64,000 nt of DNA from Kitasatospora sp. NBC_01287 (GTDB lineage Bacteria > Actinomycetota > Actinomycetes > Streptomycetales > Streptomycetaceae). Shown here in pieces: positions 23,872 through 33,854 of this stretch. Under the pieces are notes generated by a model that saw only the letters and a program-made list of their open reading frames with translations, was not told the origin of the DNA and ran no database searches. A program made the translations under genes and the position numbers. Location of the stretch: positions 2,294,001 through 2,358,000 of the forward strand of contig NZ_JAPEPB010000001.1 of the NCBI RefSeq assembly GCF_026340565.1. Direction: 5' to 3'. Every line of letters begins with the position of its first letter. The first letter of the stretch is position 1.

Positions 23872-24543
23872 ATGACCGACCCCGCCCTCCGGACCGCTTC
23901 GGTCCCCCAGGCACCGCCCCGGCTCCCCTCGCACCCGCGCCTCGCCCTGGCCGCGATGGTGATCGTCGATGTCGGCGCCCCGCTGGCCCTGTTCTACCTC
24001 CTGCGCGACCGGGGCGTCGGGCTGGTCGGCGCCTCGCTGCTGTCCGGCCTGCCGCCCTTGCTACGCACGCTCTGGCTGTTCGCCAGGGAGCGGCGGGTGG
24101 ACGTGGTCGGGTTCTTCATGCTGACCCTCTTCGGCCTGGGCACCGCGCTGGCCCTGCTGTCCGGTGACGCGCGTCTGGTGTTCGCCAAGGACGGCTGGCT
24201 GACCGGGATCTTCGGGGCCTGGCTGCTGGTGACGCTCGGCATGCGGCGCCCGTTCTTCCTGCACGCGGGCAGGAACATCGCGCTGGCGAAGGTCGGCCAG
24301 GCCGGCGCGGACGCCTGGGAGGCCCGCTGGGGCGCGGAACCGCGGTTCCGCGCCAGGCTGCGGACGTTGACGGCCGTCTTCGGCACCGCCCTGCTGATCG
24401 ACGCCGCGGTGCGGGTGGCCATCGCCTACCTCCTGCCGCTCGGCAGCGTGCCGCTGGCCACCAACGTCCAGTACATCGTGCTCATGGGCGGCCTGTGGCT
24501 GTTCCTGGCGTACTACACCAGGAAGCACGACCTGCGGGCCTGA
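23872..24543 (+). CDS. Integral membrane protein, VC0807-like
   Basis: 223 residues. Five to six membrane segments are visible (ALAAMVIVDVGAPLALFYLL, VVGFFMLTLFGLGTALALL, WLTGIFGAWLLVTLGM, VFGTALLIDAAVRVAIAYLL, YIVLMGGLWLFLAYY), with ERRVDVVGF after the second. The arrangement recalls the VC0807/DUF3159-like group of unknown function. It follows the glycosyltransferase gene by 114 bases on the same strand and may be co-transcribed. Confidence 0.75.
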   Translation: MTDPALRTASVPQAPPRLPSHPRLALAAMVIVDVGAPLALFYLLRDRGVGLVGASLLSGLPPLLRTLWLFARERRVDVVGFFMLTLFGLGTALALLSGDARLVFAKDGWLTGIFGAWLLVTLGMRRPFFLHAGRNIALAKVGQAGADAWEARWGAEPRFRARLRTLTAVFGTALLIDAAVRVAIAYLLPLGSVPLATNVQYIVLMGGLWLFLAYYTRKHDLRA

Positions 24544-24559
24544 GCCCGTGCACGAGGTC

Positions 24560-24605
24560 GGTTCCGGCCGGCACCGGCCGGCACCGGCCGGCACCGGCCG
24601 GAACC
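24560..24605. terminator. Imperfect palindromic repeat, likely bidirectional terminator
   Basis: A 10-bp repeat of CCGGCCGGCA bounded by GGTTCC and GGAACC makes a nearly self-complementary 46-base element between two convergent genes. It can fold into a strong GC hairpin. Confidence 0.6.
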
Positions 24606-24620
24606 GGACCGGGCCAGACT

Positions 24621-27017
24621 CTAACCGGCGCTCGTGGTGGGCGCGGTGAGGTCGGTCAGGGCCGAGGCGAGGACCGCCCGGGCCTCGATGGTGCGGCCCA
24701 ACTCGATGAGGACCGTACCCAGTTCGGTCAGGGTCAGGGTCATGCTGTCGGGCCGCCCGGCGGCCTCGAAGTGGGCCAGGGCCTGCCGGTAGGCGTGCTC
24801 GGCGGCGGGCCAGTGGCGCAGGGCCGCGTGGTCCAGGCCGAGTTCGTGGCCGACGAACCCCGCCATCAGGTGCGGGATGTGCGACGGCGCCGAGTCCAGC
24901 CACCGCAAGGTGTCGGCCAGCGCCCGGCGGTGGGTCTCCAGGGCCTCCTCCACCCGCCCGGACTCGCGCAGGCAGGCTCCCGCGAACCGGGTGGCCACCA
25001 GCCGGCCCACCTGCCCGGAGCGGCTCTCCACGGTCGCGAAGGCGGTGGCGGCCTGCCGGTAGGCGTCGATGGCCTCCTGATGGCGCAGCAGCCGGCGCAG
25101 CGAGGAGCCGCAGTAGGTGAGCGCCCAGGCCTCCTGCTCGGGGTGCTCGATCCGGCGGGCCAGCTCCAGCGCCTCGCGGCCGAAGGCGAGGCCCTGCTGG
25201 TACTGGTGCAGGCAGGTGAGGTGGGTCCAGGCCAGGTAGTTCAGGTGCACGGTCTCGGCGAGCCGGTCGCCGGTGGCGCGGGCGGCGTGCACGGAGAGCT
25301 GGAAGACCTCGGCCCACACGTCCCGGTGCATGAGGCAGTCGGAGAACCAGTGCATGGCCTCGGCGGTGTCGATGACCTGCTGGTGGCGGCCCTCGGTGTG
25401 GGCGCGGCGCAGGGCGGCGAGCCATTCGGGCAGCTCGTCCTCCAGCCAGCTCCGGGCCTCGGCGACGGTGGCGGGCGCGGTGGCCGGGTCCGGGTCCGGG
25501 ACGCCCAGGCCGGCGTCCTCCTCGCGCTCGGGGCTGAACAGCAGCGCGGCGGCGGCGGCCCGCCGCAGCAGCCAGGCACTGGCCCGGTCGCGGTCGGCGG
25601 CCACCACCGCCGGGTCCTCCTCGGTGCCGAGCTGCTCACCGGCGTAGAGGCGGACCAGGTCGTGCAGGCGGTAGCGCTCCGCGGTGGCGGCGGGCTGCAG
25701 CAGTCCGGCGTCGGTGAGCGCCTCCAGGTGGCGGTCGGTCTGCGGCACCATCAGGCCGGTGTACGCGGCGACGGTGGCGGCCGTGAAGTCGTACCCCGCG
25801 GTCAGCGAGCAGCGGCGCAGCACCAGCTGGGTGTGCGCGGGCAGCTTGCGGTAGGAGAGCGCGAAGGCAGCGCGCACCCGCAGGTCGCCGGCCTCCAGCA
25901 GGTCCAACCGGTCCTCCTCGGCGCTGAGTTGGCGGACCAGTTGGCTGATGCGCTGCTGCGGGCGGGCGGCCAGGCGCTGTCCGGCGATCCGCAGCGCCAG
26001 CGGCAGGTGACCGCAGAGGCGGGCCAGGTCGGCGGCGGCCCCGGGTTCGGCGGCGACCCGGTCCGGGCCGGCGATGCGGGCCAGCAGCGCGGCGGCCTCG
26101 GCGGGGGCGAGCACCTCCAGTGGCAGGCGGTGCACCGATTCGAGGCCGGGCAGGGTGTGCCGGCTGGTGATGACGGTCAGGGCGGGCCCCGAGCCGGGCA
26201 GCAGCGGACGGACCTGGGCCTCGTCGGCGGCGTTGTCCAGCACCAGGACCAGGCGCTTGTCCCGGATCAGCGACCGGTAGAGACCGGCGCGCTCCTCGGT
26301 GTCGGCGGGCACCGCCGAGTCGGCGACCCCGAGGGCGCGCAGCAGTTGGGCCAGCGCCTCGCGCGGCGTGAGCGGCGTGGGGGCCATGCCCCGCAGGTCG
26401 AGCGAGAGCTGCCCGTCGGGGAAGAGGGGGGCCAGGGTGTGGGCGGCGTGCAGGGCGAAGGCGGTCTTGCCCAGGCCGGGCTGCCCGCAGGCGAGCACGA
26501 TGCGCGGGTGCGCCGGGTCCGCGTCCCGGGCCAGCGCGTGCAGCCGGGCCAAGGCGTCCTCGCGAGCGGTGAAGTCGGCGATGTCCCTGGGGAGCGCCAG
26601 CGCGGAGGGCACCACCGCGGACGGCACCACCGCGGACGGCACCACCCCGGACGGCACCGCCGCCGCGGGCTGCCCGGCGGCGGCAGCGGCGGTCCGGGGG
26701 GCGGCGCCCGGGGTGGCGGAGGCGGTCGGGCTCGCGGCGGCCGGGGTGCGGCGGGGGCGGCCGGCGTTGGCGGTCCGCTCCAGGGCGTCGGCCTGCGCGG
26801 GGTCCAGGCGCAGCGCGCGGGCCAGGGCCTGGACGGTGCGCCGCTGCGGCCCGCGGGTGCGGCCGCGCTCCAGGTCACCCAGCGCCCGCAGGCTGATCCC
26901 GGCCGCCTGGGCCAGGTCGTCCTGGGTCAGACCGGCCCGCACCCGGAACCGGGCCAGCAGCAGGCAGAACTCACCCGCCGCGCCGAGCTCTTCCCCCGGT
27001 ATGCCAGCAGCCCCCAT
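24621..27017 (-). CDS. XRE helix-turn-helix / NB-ARC / TPR regulator (AfsR-like)
   Basis: 798 residues from the ATG before GAAGIPGEELGAAGEFC; a frame 41 codons longer exists but adds low-complexity sequence. The N-terminal HTH_3 domain reads FCLLLARFRVRAGLTQDDLA and GISLRALGDLERGRTRGP. After an Ala/Pro/Ser linker with VVPSA repeats comes an NB-ARC domain: P-loop GQPGLGKTAFAL, LVLVLDNAAD, TVITSRH, GHLPLALRIAG. The C-terminal third is TPR repeats. This is a STAND-type pathway-specific regulator, likely ATP-switched. Convergent with the membrane protein gene and the first of three such regulators in the window. Confidence 0.9.
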   Translation of the reverse strand: MGAAGIPGEELGAAGEFCLLLARFRVRAGLTQDDLAQAAGISLRALGDLERGRTRGPQRRTVQALARALRLDPAQADALERTANAGRPRRTPAAASPTASATPGAAPRTAAAAAGQPAAAVPSGVVPSAVVPSAVVPSALALPRDIADFTAREDALARLHALARDADPAHPRIVLACGQPGLGKTAFALHAAHTLAPLFPDGQLSLDLRGMAPTPLTPREALAQLLRALGVADSAVPADTEERAGLYRSLIRDKRLVLVLDNAADEAQVRPLLPGSGPALTVITSRHTLPGLESVHRLPLEVLAPAEAAALLARIAGPDRVAAEPGAAADLARLCGHLPLALRIAGQRLAARPQQRISQLVRQLSAEEDRLDLLEAGDLRVRAAFALSYRKLPAHTQLVLRRCSLTAGYDFTAATVAAYTGLMVPQTDRHLEALTDAGLLQPAATAERYRLHDLVRLYAGEQLGTEEDPAVVAADRDRASAWLLRRAAAAALLFSPEREEDAGLGVPDPDPATAPATVAEARSWLEDELPEWLAALRRAHTEGRHQQVIDTAEAMHWFSDCLMHRDVWAEVFQLSVHAARATGDRLAETVHLNYLAWTHLTCLHQYQQGLAFGREALELARRIEHPEQEAWALTYCGSSLRRLLRHQEAIDAYRQAATAFATVESRSGQVGRLVATRFAGACLRESGRVEEALETHRRALADTLRWLDSAPSHIPHLMAGFVGHELGLDHAALRHWPAAEHAYRQALAHFEAAGRPDSMTLTLTELGTVLIELGRTIEARAVLASALTDLTAPTTSAG
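26611..26661. repeat. 15-bp tandem repeat in regulator linker
   Basis: Four near-copies of a GGCACCACCGCGGAC unit encode the VVPSA repeats between the helix-turn-helix and the NB-ARC domain. Confidence 0.85.
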
Positions 27018-27225
27018 GCCCCGACGCCCCTCGCTGCGCACCGCGCCGGCCCCTGCACCGAGCGCGTCCCGAGGGAAAGTATGCCTGGTCAGCGCGGTAC
27101 TTCTGCCCATGGTTCTGCCTGTGCCCAGGCCGACCGCCACGGCATTGGCCGGCGAGCGGGGTCGGCCAGGGGCGGGGTCGGCCGGGGCGGGTTCGACCGG
27201 GAGCGGGGTCGGCCGGGCAGCGAGG

Positions 27226-29307
27226 TCAGCCGGGGAGCGGTGCGATCCGGGCGCCGGTGTCCAGCAGGGCGCTCACCGCCACGGTGCCCCGGCCGGGGCC
27301 GGGCGCCGCGAGGGTCTGGGCGGGCACCTTGGTCTCCGGCAGCGTCAGCGCCCCGCTCCCGGAGACGCTGACCACCCGTCGGCTGCCGGCCACCAGCAGG
27401 TAGGCAGCGCCGGACCGGGCCCGCCACCAGGTCGCGGCCAGGATGTTCTGGTCGAAGCGGCTGCACGCCCTGCTGTCGGCGGCCCGGCCGGTGCGCAGCA
27501 CCGCGGCGGCACCGCCGCCCGGCAGCAGCTCGGTGGCGGCCGCGCCGCCGCCGTCCCAGCGGTCGCTGCGCACGCAGGCCCACTCGGCCTGGCCCTGGCC
27601 TTCGGGGAGCGGCTGCACGGCGAAGATCCAGGTGTTCACCGCCTTGGCCCCGGTGGCCAGGGTGAGTAGGTCGCAGGCGGTGCGGGACCAGGCCACCAAC
27701 GCGTCCGGGCCGGTGGCCTCGCGCGGCGCGCGGGCGGGTCCGGCCGACGGCGGCGGCGTGTAGGTGAGGTGGGTGGGCAGCAGACCGCCCAGGTCGGCGA
27801 GCAGGAAGGCGTGCTGCTCGGCGACCACGGTGGAGGAGCGCAGTTGCAGGACCGGCCGGTGGGCGCAGTCGGCGCCGCCGGTGAGGGCGACGGGCGCGGT
27901 GACCCCGTCGGGGTGGTCGACCGGACGGGCCGGGGTGTCCGGGGCCGTGAGGTCACGCAGTTCGGCGCTCTCCACCCACGGGGCGAGCAGCACCCGCGCG
28001 CCGGTCGGCGACCGCCGCAGCACCAGGCCCGCCGCGGTGGTGATGCCGGTGTCGTCGGCCCGGGCCACGGCCAGCTCGGCGGCGTCGGCCGACTCGGTGT
28101 AGCGGACGATCCGTCCCTCCCCGTAGAGCGCGACCACGGTGACGCCGTCGACGCGGCCCGCGAAGAGCAGCCGGGCCGGTGCGGTGGGCGGCTGCCCGCT
28201 CGCCGCCGGCTCCACGACTCGGCGGACCGGGGCCGCGGGGTCGGCCCAGGCCGCCAGCGCGCGACCCAGCAGCCGCTGGTCGCCGCTCCGGTCGCCGCGG
28301 ACCGGCCAGGCGTCGAAGTCCAGTCGCGCGGTGTGCTGCCAGGCGTCGGGGGCGGTGCGCAGCAGCGCGGCCGAGCGCTGGGCCGCCTCCGCCGCCGCTC
28401 CCGCCCCTGACGCGCCCGGCCCGGTGGTGCCGGGCGGGACGGAGGCCGCGGTGGTGACGGCCGGCGCGTGGTGGGTGCCGATGGTGAGCGGCAGGGCGAG
28501 CGCCGTCAGCGCGGCGACCAGCGCGGCTGTCCCGGCGGCCCTGGCCCGCCAGTGCCGGCGCAGCAGGTCGGTCGGCTGGAGGTGCAGCGTACAGGGATCG
28601 AACTCCGGCGCCCGGCCCAACTCCCGCCCCTCGGCCGGGAAGCGCGCGTCGAGCTCGGCGGCGGCCCGCCAGGCGGCCTCCGGCTCCTCGGCACCGGCGC
28701 GGGCGAGCACGTCGACGATGCCGGGCGGGTCCAGCCGCTCCAGCACCAGCAGGCCGTAGCCGGCCCGCGCCGCGACGGGCGCCTCGGCCAGCGCCTGGGC
28801 GAACGCGCGCTCCTCCCCGCCGCCGACGGCGGGGAACAGGCGCAGGCCCCAGACCCGCGGCAGGCCGGGGGCGGGCCACCGGCGCCGGGCCAGGGCGAGC
28901 CGCACCACCTCCTGCCGGACCACGCGGTAGGCGAGCTCGTCCGCCGCGGCCGCCTCCACCGGCGGCGGCGCCTTGCGGGACAGCGCCCGCTGGACCACCG
29001 CATGACTGCGCAGCACCCGCCGGTGCCGGTCCCGACCCGGCGGGAGCGCCACATAGGCGAGCCGGACCAGGTCGCGGTAGCCGCGCACCAGGGCCGCCTC
29101 GCGCTCGGCGAGGCCGGGAGCGCGGGTGCTGGTGGGGGCGCGGGTGCTGGTGGGGGCGGCGGCCGAGGCGGGTTCGGGTGCGGGTTCGGGTGCGGGTTCG
29201 GGTGCGGGTTCGGCGGGGGTGGGGGCCGGGGCGGGAGCGTGTGGAGCCTGCTCGGGAACGTGCGGAGCCTGCTCGGGAGGCTGGGGGCGGGTCCACCCGA
29301 CGCGCAT
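27226..29307 (-). CDS. Membrane protein with sigma-70-like helical N-terminus and extracytoplasmic beta domain
   Basis: 693 residues from an ATG with GGGAGA upstream. A Pro/Ala/Glu-rich head with PAPEPAPEP repeats (to about 60) precedes a helical domain (AALVRGYRDLVRLAYVALPP and RHRRVLRSHAVVQRALS) that resembles region 2 of RNA polymerase sigma factors. One membrane segment follows (AALVAALTALALPLTI, about 265-285) and then a 400-residue extracellular part with strands. I know such proteins only as uncharacterised in streptomycetes. It could be a membrane-tethered regulator, with the outer domain sensing; that is speculative. Confidence 0.7.
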   Translation of the reverse strand: MRVGWTRPQPPEQAPHVPEQAPHAPAPAPTPAEPAPEPAPEPAPEPASAAAPTSTRAPTSTRAPGLAEREAALVRGYRDLVRLAYVALPPGRDRHRRVLRSHAVVQRALSRKAPPPVEAAAADELAYRVVRQEVVRLALARRRWPAPGLPRVWGLRLFPAVGGGEERAFAQALAEAPVAARAGYGLLVLERLDPPGIVDVLARAGAEEPEAAWRAAAELDARFPAEGRELGRAPEFDPCTLHLQPTDLLRRHWRARAAGTAALVAALTALALPLTIGTHHAPAVTTAASVPPGTTGPGASGAGAAAEAAQRSAALLRTAPDAWQHTARLDFDAWPVRGDRSGDQRLLGRALAAWADPAAPVRRVVEPAASGQPPTAPARLLFAGRVDGVTVVALYGEGRIVRYTESADAAELAVARADDTGITTAAGLVLRRSPTGARVLLAPWVESAELRDLTAPDTPARPVDHPDGVTAPVALTGGADCAHRPVLQLRSSTVVAEQHAFLLADLGGLLPTHLTYTPPPSAGPARAPREATGPDALVAWSRTACDLLTLATGAKAVNTWIFAVQPLPEGQGQAEWACVRSDRWDGGGAAATELLPGGGAAAVLRTGRAADSRACSRFDQNILAATWWRARSGAAYLLVAGSRRVVSVSGSGALTLPETKVPAQTLAAPGPGRGTVAVSALLDTGARIAPLPG

Positions 29308-29473
29308 CGACTTGTCTCCCTGCACGCGGCTCGGCGGACCGGCTGGATCCGGGTCGCCGAGCTGACCGGCTGATGCCCTCCCAACGAAGTGATCATGAGA
29401 TGGTCACCCTGTCCCACGGCTGGGCCGATCGGCGCGGGCCCGGATCGCCTGCCCGGGGACGGGGGCCAGGGGG

Positions 29474-29525
29474 CGGCTGCCAGGGGACGGCTGCCAGGGG
29501 ACGCCGGGGACGGATGCCAGGGGCG
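29474..29525. repeat. 14-bp degenerate tandem repeat
   Basis: GGCTGCCAGGGGAC repeated twice exactly and then degenerating, in the divergent spacer upstream of the Gfo/Idh/MocA gene. Confidence 0.75.
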
Positions 29526-29563
29526 TCCGGTGCGGGCGGCCTCGGTGTGAAAGGCTGCCGGTC

Positions 29564-30568
29564 ATGCGAATCGGACTCCTGGGCACCGGCCCCTGGGCGC
29601 AGCGCGTCCACGCTCCGGCACTGGCGGCACACCCCGAGGCGGAGTTCGCCGGTGTCTGGGGCCGACGGCCCGAGGCCGCCGGTGAACTGGCCGCCGCGCA
29701 CGGCGTGCCGGCCTTCACCGAGGTCGACGCGCTGCTCGCCGCCGTCGACGCCGTCTCGATCGCGCTGCCGCCGGACGTGCAGCCCGCACTCGCCGTCCGG
29801 GCCGCCGAGGCCGGCCGCCACCTGCTGCTGGACAAGCCGGTCGCGACGGAGGTCGAGCAGGCCGCCGCCGTGCTGGCGGCCGCCGAGCGCAACGGGGTGG
29901 CCGGTCAGGTCTTCTTCACCTTGCGCTTCGACGAGGGGCAGTCCCGCTGGGTCGAGGAGCAGGCGGCGGTCGGCTCCTGGTTCACCGGCCACGCCCAGTG
30001 GCTGGCCTCCGTCTTCAGCTCGGACGACAGCCCCTACGCCGCCTCGCCCTGGCGGCAGCGCAAGGGCCCGCTCTGGGACATCGGCCCCCACCTGCTCTCG
30101 GTCCTGCTGCCGGTGCTCGGTGAGATCGAGCAGGTGACGGCGACGGCCGGCGCGCGGGACACCGTGTACCTGGTCTTCCGGCACGCCGGGGGCGCCTCCA
30201 GCTCGGCCGAGCTGAGCATGACGGCTCCGCCGAAGGCGGCCGGGCTGAGCATCGAACTGCGCGGCGAGCACGGCGTGACCCGGGCCCCGGGCTCCACCGC
30301 CGGTGCGGGCGCCGCCTTCCACCGCGCGGTGGACGCGCTGCTGGCCGACGTCCGGGGCGGACTCCCGGGCGGGCTCCCGGGCACCGGTGCGGGTGCGGAC
30401 GGCGGTGCGAGTGCGGGCGCGGGCGAAGGCGAAGGCGCGGGCGTGAGCGCCGCACGGGCGGGCGTCGCACCGTGCGACCTGCGGTTCGGGCTGCGGGTGG
30501 TGCGCCTGCTGGCGGCCGCCGAGGAGTCCCTGCTCACCGGGCGCGCCGTGCCGGTCGCCGCCGCTTAG
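29564..30568 (+). CDS. Gfo/Idh/MocA-family oxidoreductase
   Basis: 334 residues. The Rossmann motif GLLGTGPWAQRVH is at the N-terminus, ALPPDVQ and the family signature LLLDKPVATEVEQA (usually EKPxA) follow near residue 90, then the C-terminal alpha/beta dimer domain with WDIGPHLLSVLLPVLG. Members oxidise or reduce sugars and inositols with NAD(P). A Gly/Ala-rich insertion (about 267-298, GTGAGADGGASAGAGEGEG) near the C-terminus looks like a slippage product. Divergent from the membrane protein gene; substrate unknown. Confidence 0.92.
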   Translation: MRIGLLGTGPWAQRVHAPALAAHPEAEFAGVWGRRPEAAGELAAAHGVPAFTEVDALLAAVDAVSIALPPDVQPALAVRAAEAGRHLLLDKPVATEVEQAAAVLAAAERNGVAGQVFFTLRFDEGQSRWVEEQAAVGSWFTGHAQWLASVFSSDDSPYAASPWRQRKGPLWDIGPHLLSVLLPVLGEIEQVTATAGARDTVYLVFRHAGGASSSAELSMTAPPKAAGLSIELRGEHGVTRAPGSTAGAGAAFHRAVDALLADVRGGLPGGLPGTGAGADGGASAGAGEGEGAGVSAARAGVAPCDLRFGLRVVRLLAAAEESLLTGRAVPVAAA

Positions 30569-30593
30569 CCCGACCGGCCGCTCAGAGTGGCCG

Positions 30594-33500
30594 TCAGGAG
30601 GTGGTGGGCGCGGTCGCCTTGGCGTCCGCCTGCCGCTCCTCCGCCTGGGCCTCGGCGGTACGGCCCACGGCGTGCAGCAGGGTGGCGACCAGGGCGTGGG
30701 CGCGGGACTCGACCCGCGGGTCGCCCTGGGTACGGCCCAGCGCGAGGGCGAGCCGGGCGGTGGCGAGCGCGGTGCCGTGCCGGCCCAGCGCGTGCAGGGC
30801 CTCGGCGCGGGTGTGGGTGGCGCGGACCAGGACCGGGTCGTCGGGGTGGGCGGTCAGGATCCGGACGGCCTCGTCGGCATGGGCCAGGGCCGGCTCCGTG
30901 GCGCCGGTGGCCAGCAGCGCCCCGGCGAGGCCCGCGAGCACGCGGGCGAGCGCCCGGGTGTCGGCCAGCAAGCGGGCGCGGGCCACCAGCTCCGTCAGCA
31001 GCGGGACCGCGCGGTCGTAGCGCCCGGCCCGCACCAACCCCTCGGCCAGCCGGGTGCGGCAGCGGTGACGCTCCGTCGGGTCGTCGAGTTCGTCGGCCAG
31101 CGCGAGGGCCCGGTCCAGGTGCTCGGCGGCGGCGCGGAACTCCCGTTGGTCGACCAGGACGGCGGCGAGGTCGGTGGAGAGCCGGACCAGCGCGGCCGGG
31201 TCGTCGCACGCGTGGGCGGCCCGCAGGCCGGTCTCGGCGGTGATCCGCCAGTCGGCGCGGCTGTGGTCCACCTGGTCGTAGAGGACCCCGGCCTGGTGTG
31301 CGAGCCGCCAGGCCGCGGCGGACCGACCGTACTGCTCGGCGCAGAGCACCACGCCGCGCACCGCACGCTCCTCACGGCGGAACCAGTCGGCGGCCTGCGC
31401 GGGGGTGACCTGCGGGCCGGCCTGCGCGGGGCCGGCCTGCGACGGCAGGCCGGCCCCGGCGGAGAGCGTCTCGGGGAGCACCGCGCCCAGCAGGCCGCCA
31501 CCGGGGAGCAGGGCCGCGGGCAGGGCGGGCTCGACCGGCAGCACGTCGCTGGTGCGCAGGCCGGCACAGGCGGCGGCGGTCGCGGCCAGATAGTGGTCGA
31601 TCATCCGGTCCATCGCCGCGAGCCGCTGCTCGCATTCGAGTTCGGCGGCCAGCTGGACGCTGTAGCCGCGGGCCAGGTCGCGCCGGGCGAAGAGGCCGGG
31701 AGCGCTCTCCTCCACCAGGTGGGCCGCGTCGAGCTGGGCCAGCAGGCCGCGGACCTCCGCCGGCGGCAGGTCGGCGAGGACGGCGGCGGTCGGCGGGTCG
31801 ATCACCGCGCCGGGGTGCAGGCCGAGCATGGTGAACAGCTGCACAGCCGGGGCCGGCAGCGCCCGGCAGGTCAGGTTGAGGGTGGCCGCCACGCCGAGCG
31901 AGCCACGGCCCGCGAAGGAGAGTGAGGCCAGGCCCGCCTGCTCGTCGGAGATCTCCGACACCAGGTCCAGCAGCGCCCAGCGCGGGCGGGCGGCCAGCCG
32001 GGCGGCCGCCAGACGCAGGGCCAGCGGCAGCCGGTCGCAGCGTTCGACGAGCTCGACGGCGGCCTGCGGTTCGGCGGCCACCCGGGCCGGCTCCAGCAGC
32101 CGGGCCAGGAGGTCGAGGGCCTCGGCGCGGGTCAGCACCTCCAGCGGGAACGGGACGGCGCCCTCGTGCACCAGCAGGTCGCCGAGCCGGTCGCGGCTGG
32201 TGATCACGGTCACGGGCGCGGCGACGGGCACGGGGGCGGGCAGGGCGGCGGGCACGGGGGCGCGGTCGGCCGGCGGGAGGTCGGCCGCTCGGGCATCGGT
32301 CAGCAGGGCGTCAGCGGGCGGGTCGGGCAGCAGCGGGGCCAGTTGCTCGTAGGAGCGCGCGTTGTCCAGCACGACCAGGAGACGACGTCCCGTCAGCAGC
32401 TCGCGGTAGCGCCGCGCACGGTCATCCAGCGAGGCGGGGACGGCGCCGGCGGGCACCCCGAGAGCAGTCAGGAACTCCGCCAGGACCTCGCCCGGGTCGC
32501 GCGGCTCGGTCTCGTCGAAGCCGCGCAGGTCGGCGTAGAGCTGGCCGTCCGGGAACCGTTCGGCGACCCGCTGGGCCCAGTGCTGGACCAGGCCGGTCTT
32601 GCCGACCCCGGCCGGCCCGGTGATCAGGATCGGGCGGGCCTCCCGACCCGGCGCGATCGCACTGTCCAGCCGTTCGAGCTCGGCCACCCGGCCGACGAAC
32701 CGCCTGCTACCGCGCGGTAGTTGCGCAGGCAACGGCAACGGCACCGGCACCGGTCGCGGCCCCGGGGCCACCGGCACGGCAGCCGGGGCGACGAACGGGG
32801 TGGCGACCGGGGTGGCGACCGGGGTGGCGACCGGGGTGGCGACCGGGGCAGCGGACAGTGGCCTGACGAGGGTCGCGGGGGCGGCCGCAGCGAAGGGGAC
32901 GACGGGCGGTGACCCGGCGCGCCGGGCGGCCACGGGCGAGGTCGGGGACGGGTACGAGGGCGGGAAGACCGCCGGCACCGTGGGCGACGGCCTGCCGCCG
33001 AGCCGCTCACTGGCGACGTGCGGGGTGAACCCCGGCGTTGCGGGCAGCCCCGTCATGACCTGGTCGAAGAGAGCCTGTGCCTCCTCCCGGGGGCCGGCCT
33101 GCTCGATGCAGGACAGCAGTCGGGCGGCCAGTTGCCGCCGGGTGGGGTGGGCCAGCGCGGCTTCGGTGAGCTCGGGGATCAGCTCCGCCCCGCGGCCCAG
33201 CCGGCAGAGCCCGTCGGCCAGCTGGTCCAGGGCGCGCAGCCGCAGGTCGGTCAGGCGGGGCGCGGTCCGCTCGCGCAGCAGGGTGGAACCGCAGTCGGTC
33301 AGGGCCGCACCGCGCCAGAGGTCGAGTGCCGCCCGCAGCAGCGGCAGCGCGCGGTCGTCGGCCCCGGCGGCCCGAGCTGCGCCGACCGGGCCGGGGTGGA
33401 GCGCACCGGGGTCGAGCGAAGCAGCGACGAGCGGGGCGGGCGGGGCGAGCGGGCCCGACGTGAAGGAGCCCGGAGCGAAGGCGGCCGGAGCGAAGGCGGC

Positions 33501-33854
33501 CGGATCACCGCCGCCGGGGGACAGCAGGCCGGCGGCGGCGCAGAGGCGTTCGAAGCGCAGCGCGTCCACCTGCTCCCGGTCGCCGGTCAGCAGGTAGCCG
33601 GCGCCTCGGGTGGTCAGCACCAGGCCGTCGTCCAGCAGGCGCCGCAGTTCGGCGATGTGGCCCTGCAGGGCGGCACGGGCGGTCGCCGGCGGGTTGCCGT
33701 CCCAGACCAGCTCGATCAGCTGCTCGGTGGGCACCACGCGACCGAGCCGGACCGCCAGCACGCTGAGCAGCGCGCGGCGCTTGGGGGCCGTGGGTGTGGC
33801 GTCCGCGCCATCGTCGTACCGGACGGTGACCGCGCCGAGCAGGTCTATCCGCAT
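30594..33854 (-). CDS. SARP-type regulator: OmpR-like DNA-binding + BTAD + NB-ARC + TPR (AfsR/DnrI family)
   Basis: 1086 residues from the ATG before RIDLLGAVTVRYDDG; upstream frame is promoter DNA. Residues 1-95 form a winged helix (RRALLSVLAVRLGRVVPTEQ, ARAALQGHIAELRRLLDDG), followed by the BTAD helical domain, a Pro/Ala/Val linker with VATP repeats, an NB-ARC ATPase (ITGPAGVGKTGLVQHWAQ, LLVVLDNARS, VITSRDR, DRLPLALRLAA) and TPRs. Proteins of this plan activate secondary-metabolite clusters, modulated by ATP and phosphorylation in AfsR. Divergent from a second SARP of the same plan. Confidence 0.95.
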   Translation of the reverse strand: MRIDLLGAVTVRYDDGADATPTAPKRRALLSVLAVRLGRVVPTEQLIELVWDGNPPATARAALQGHIAELRRLLDDGLVLTTRGAGYLLTGDREQVDALRFERLCAAAGLLSPGGGDPAAFAPAAFAPGSFTSGPLAPPAPLVAASLDPGALHPGPVGAARAAGADDRALPLLRAALDLWRGAALTDCGSTLLRERTAPRLTDLRLRALDQLADGLCRLGRGAELIPELTEAALAHPTRRQLAARLLSCIEQAGPREEAQALFDQVMTGLPATPGFTPHVASERLGGRPSPTVPAVFPPSYPSPTSPVAARRAGSPPVVPFAAAAPATLVRPLSAAPVATPVATPVATPVATPFVAPAAVPVAPGPRPVPVPLPLPAQLPRGSRRFVGRVAELERLDSAIAPGREARPILITGPAGVGKTGLVQHWAQRVAERFPDGQLYADLRGFDETEPRDPGEVLAEFLTALGVPAGAVPASLDDRARRYRELLTGRRLLVVLDNARSYEQLAPLLPDPPADALLTDARAADLPPADRAPVPAALPAPVPVAAPVTVITSRDRLGDLLVHEGAVPFPLEVLTRAEALDLLARLLEPARVAAEPQAAVELVERCDRLPLALRLAAARLAARPRWALLDLVSEISDEQAGLASLSFAGRGSLGVAATLNLTCRALPAPAVQLFTMLGLHPGAVIDPPTAAVLADLPPAEVRGLLAQLDAAHLVEESAPGLFARRDLARGYSVQLAAELECEQRLAAMDRMIDHYLAATAAACAGLRTSDVLPVEPALPAALLPGGGLLGAVLPETLSAGAGLPSQAGPAQAGPQVTPAQAADWFRREERAVRGVVLCAEQYGRSAAAWRLAHQAGVLYDQVDHSRADWRITAETGLRAAHACDDPAALVRLSTDLAAVLVDQREFRAAAEHLDRALALADELDDPTERHRCRTRLAEGLVRAGRYDRAVPLLTELVARARLLADTRALARVLAGLAGALLATGATEPALAHADEAVRILTAHPDDPVLVRATHTRAEALHALGRHGTALATARLALALGRTQGDPRVESRAHALVATLLHAVGRTAEAQAEERQADAKATAPTTS
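32797..32844. repeat. 12-bp tandem repeat in SARP linker
   Basis: Four exact copies of GGGGTGGCGACC, encoding Val-Ala-Thr-Pro units between BTAD and NB-ARC domains. Confidence 0.95.
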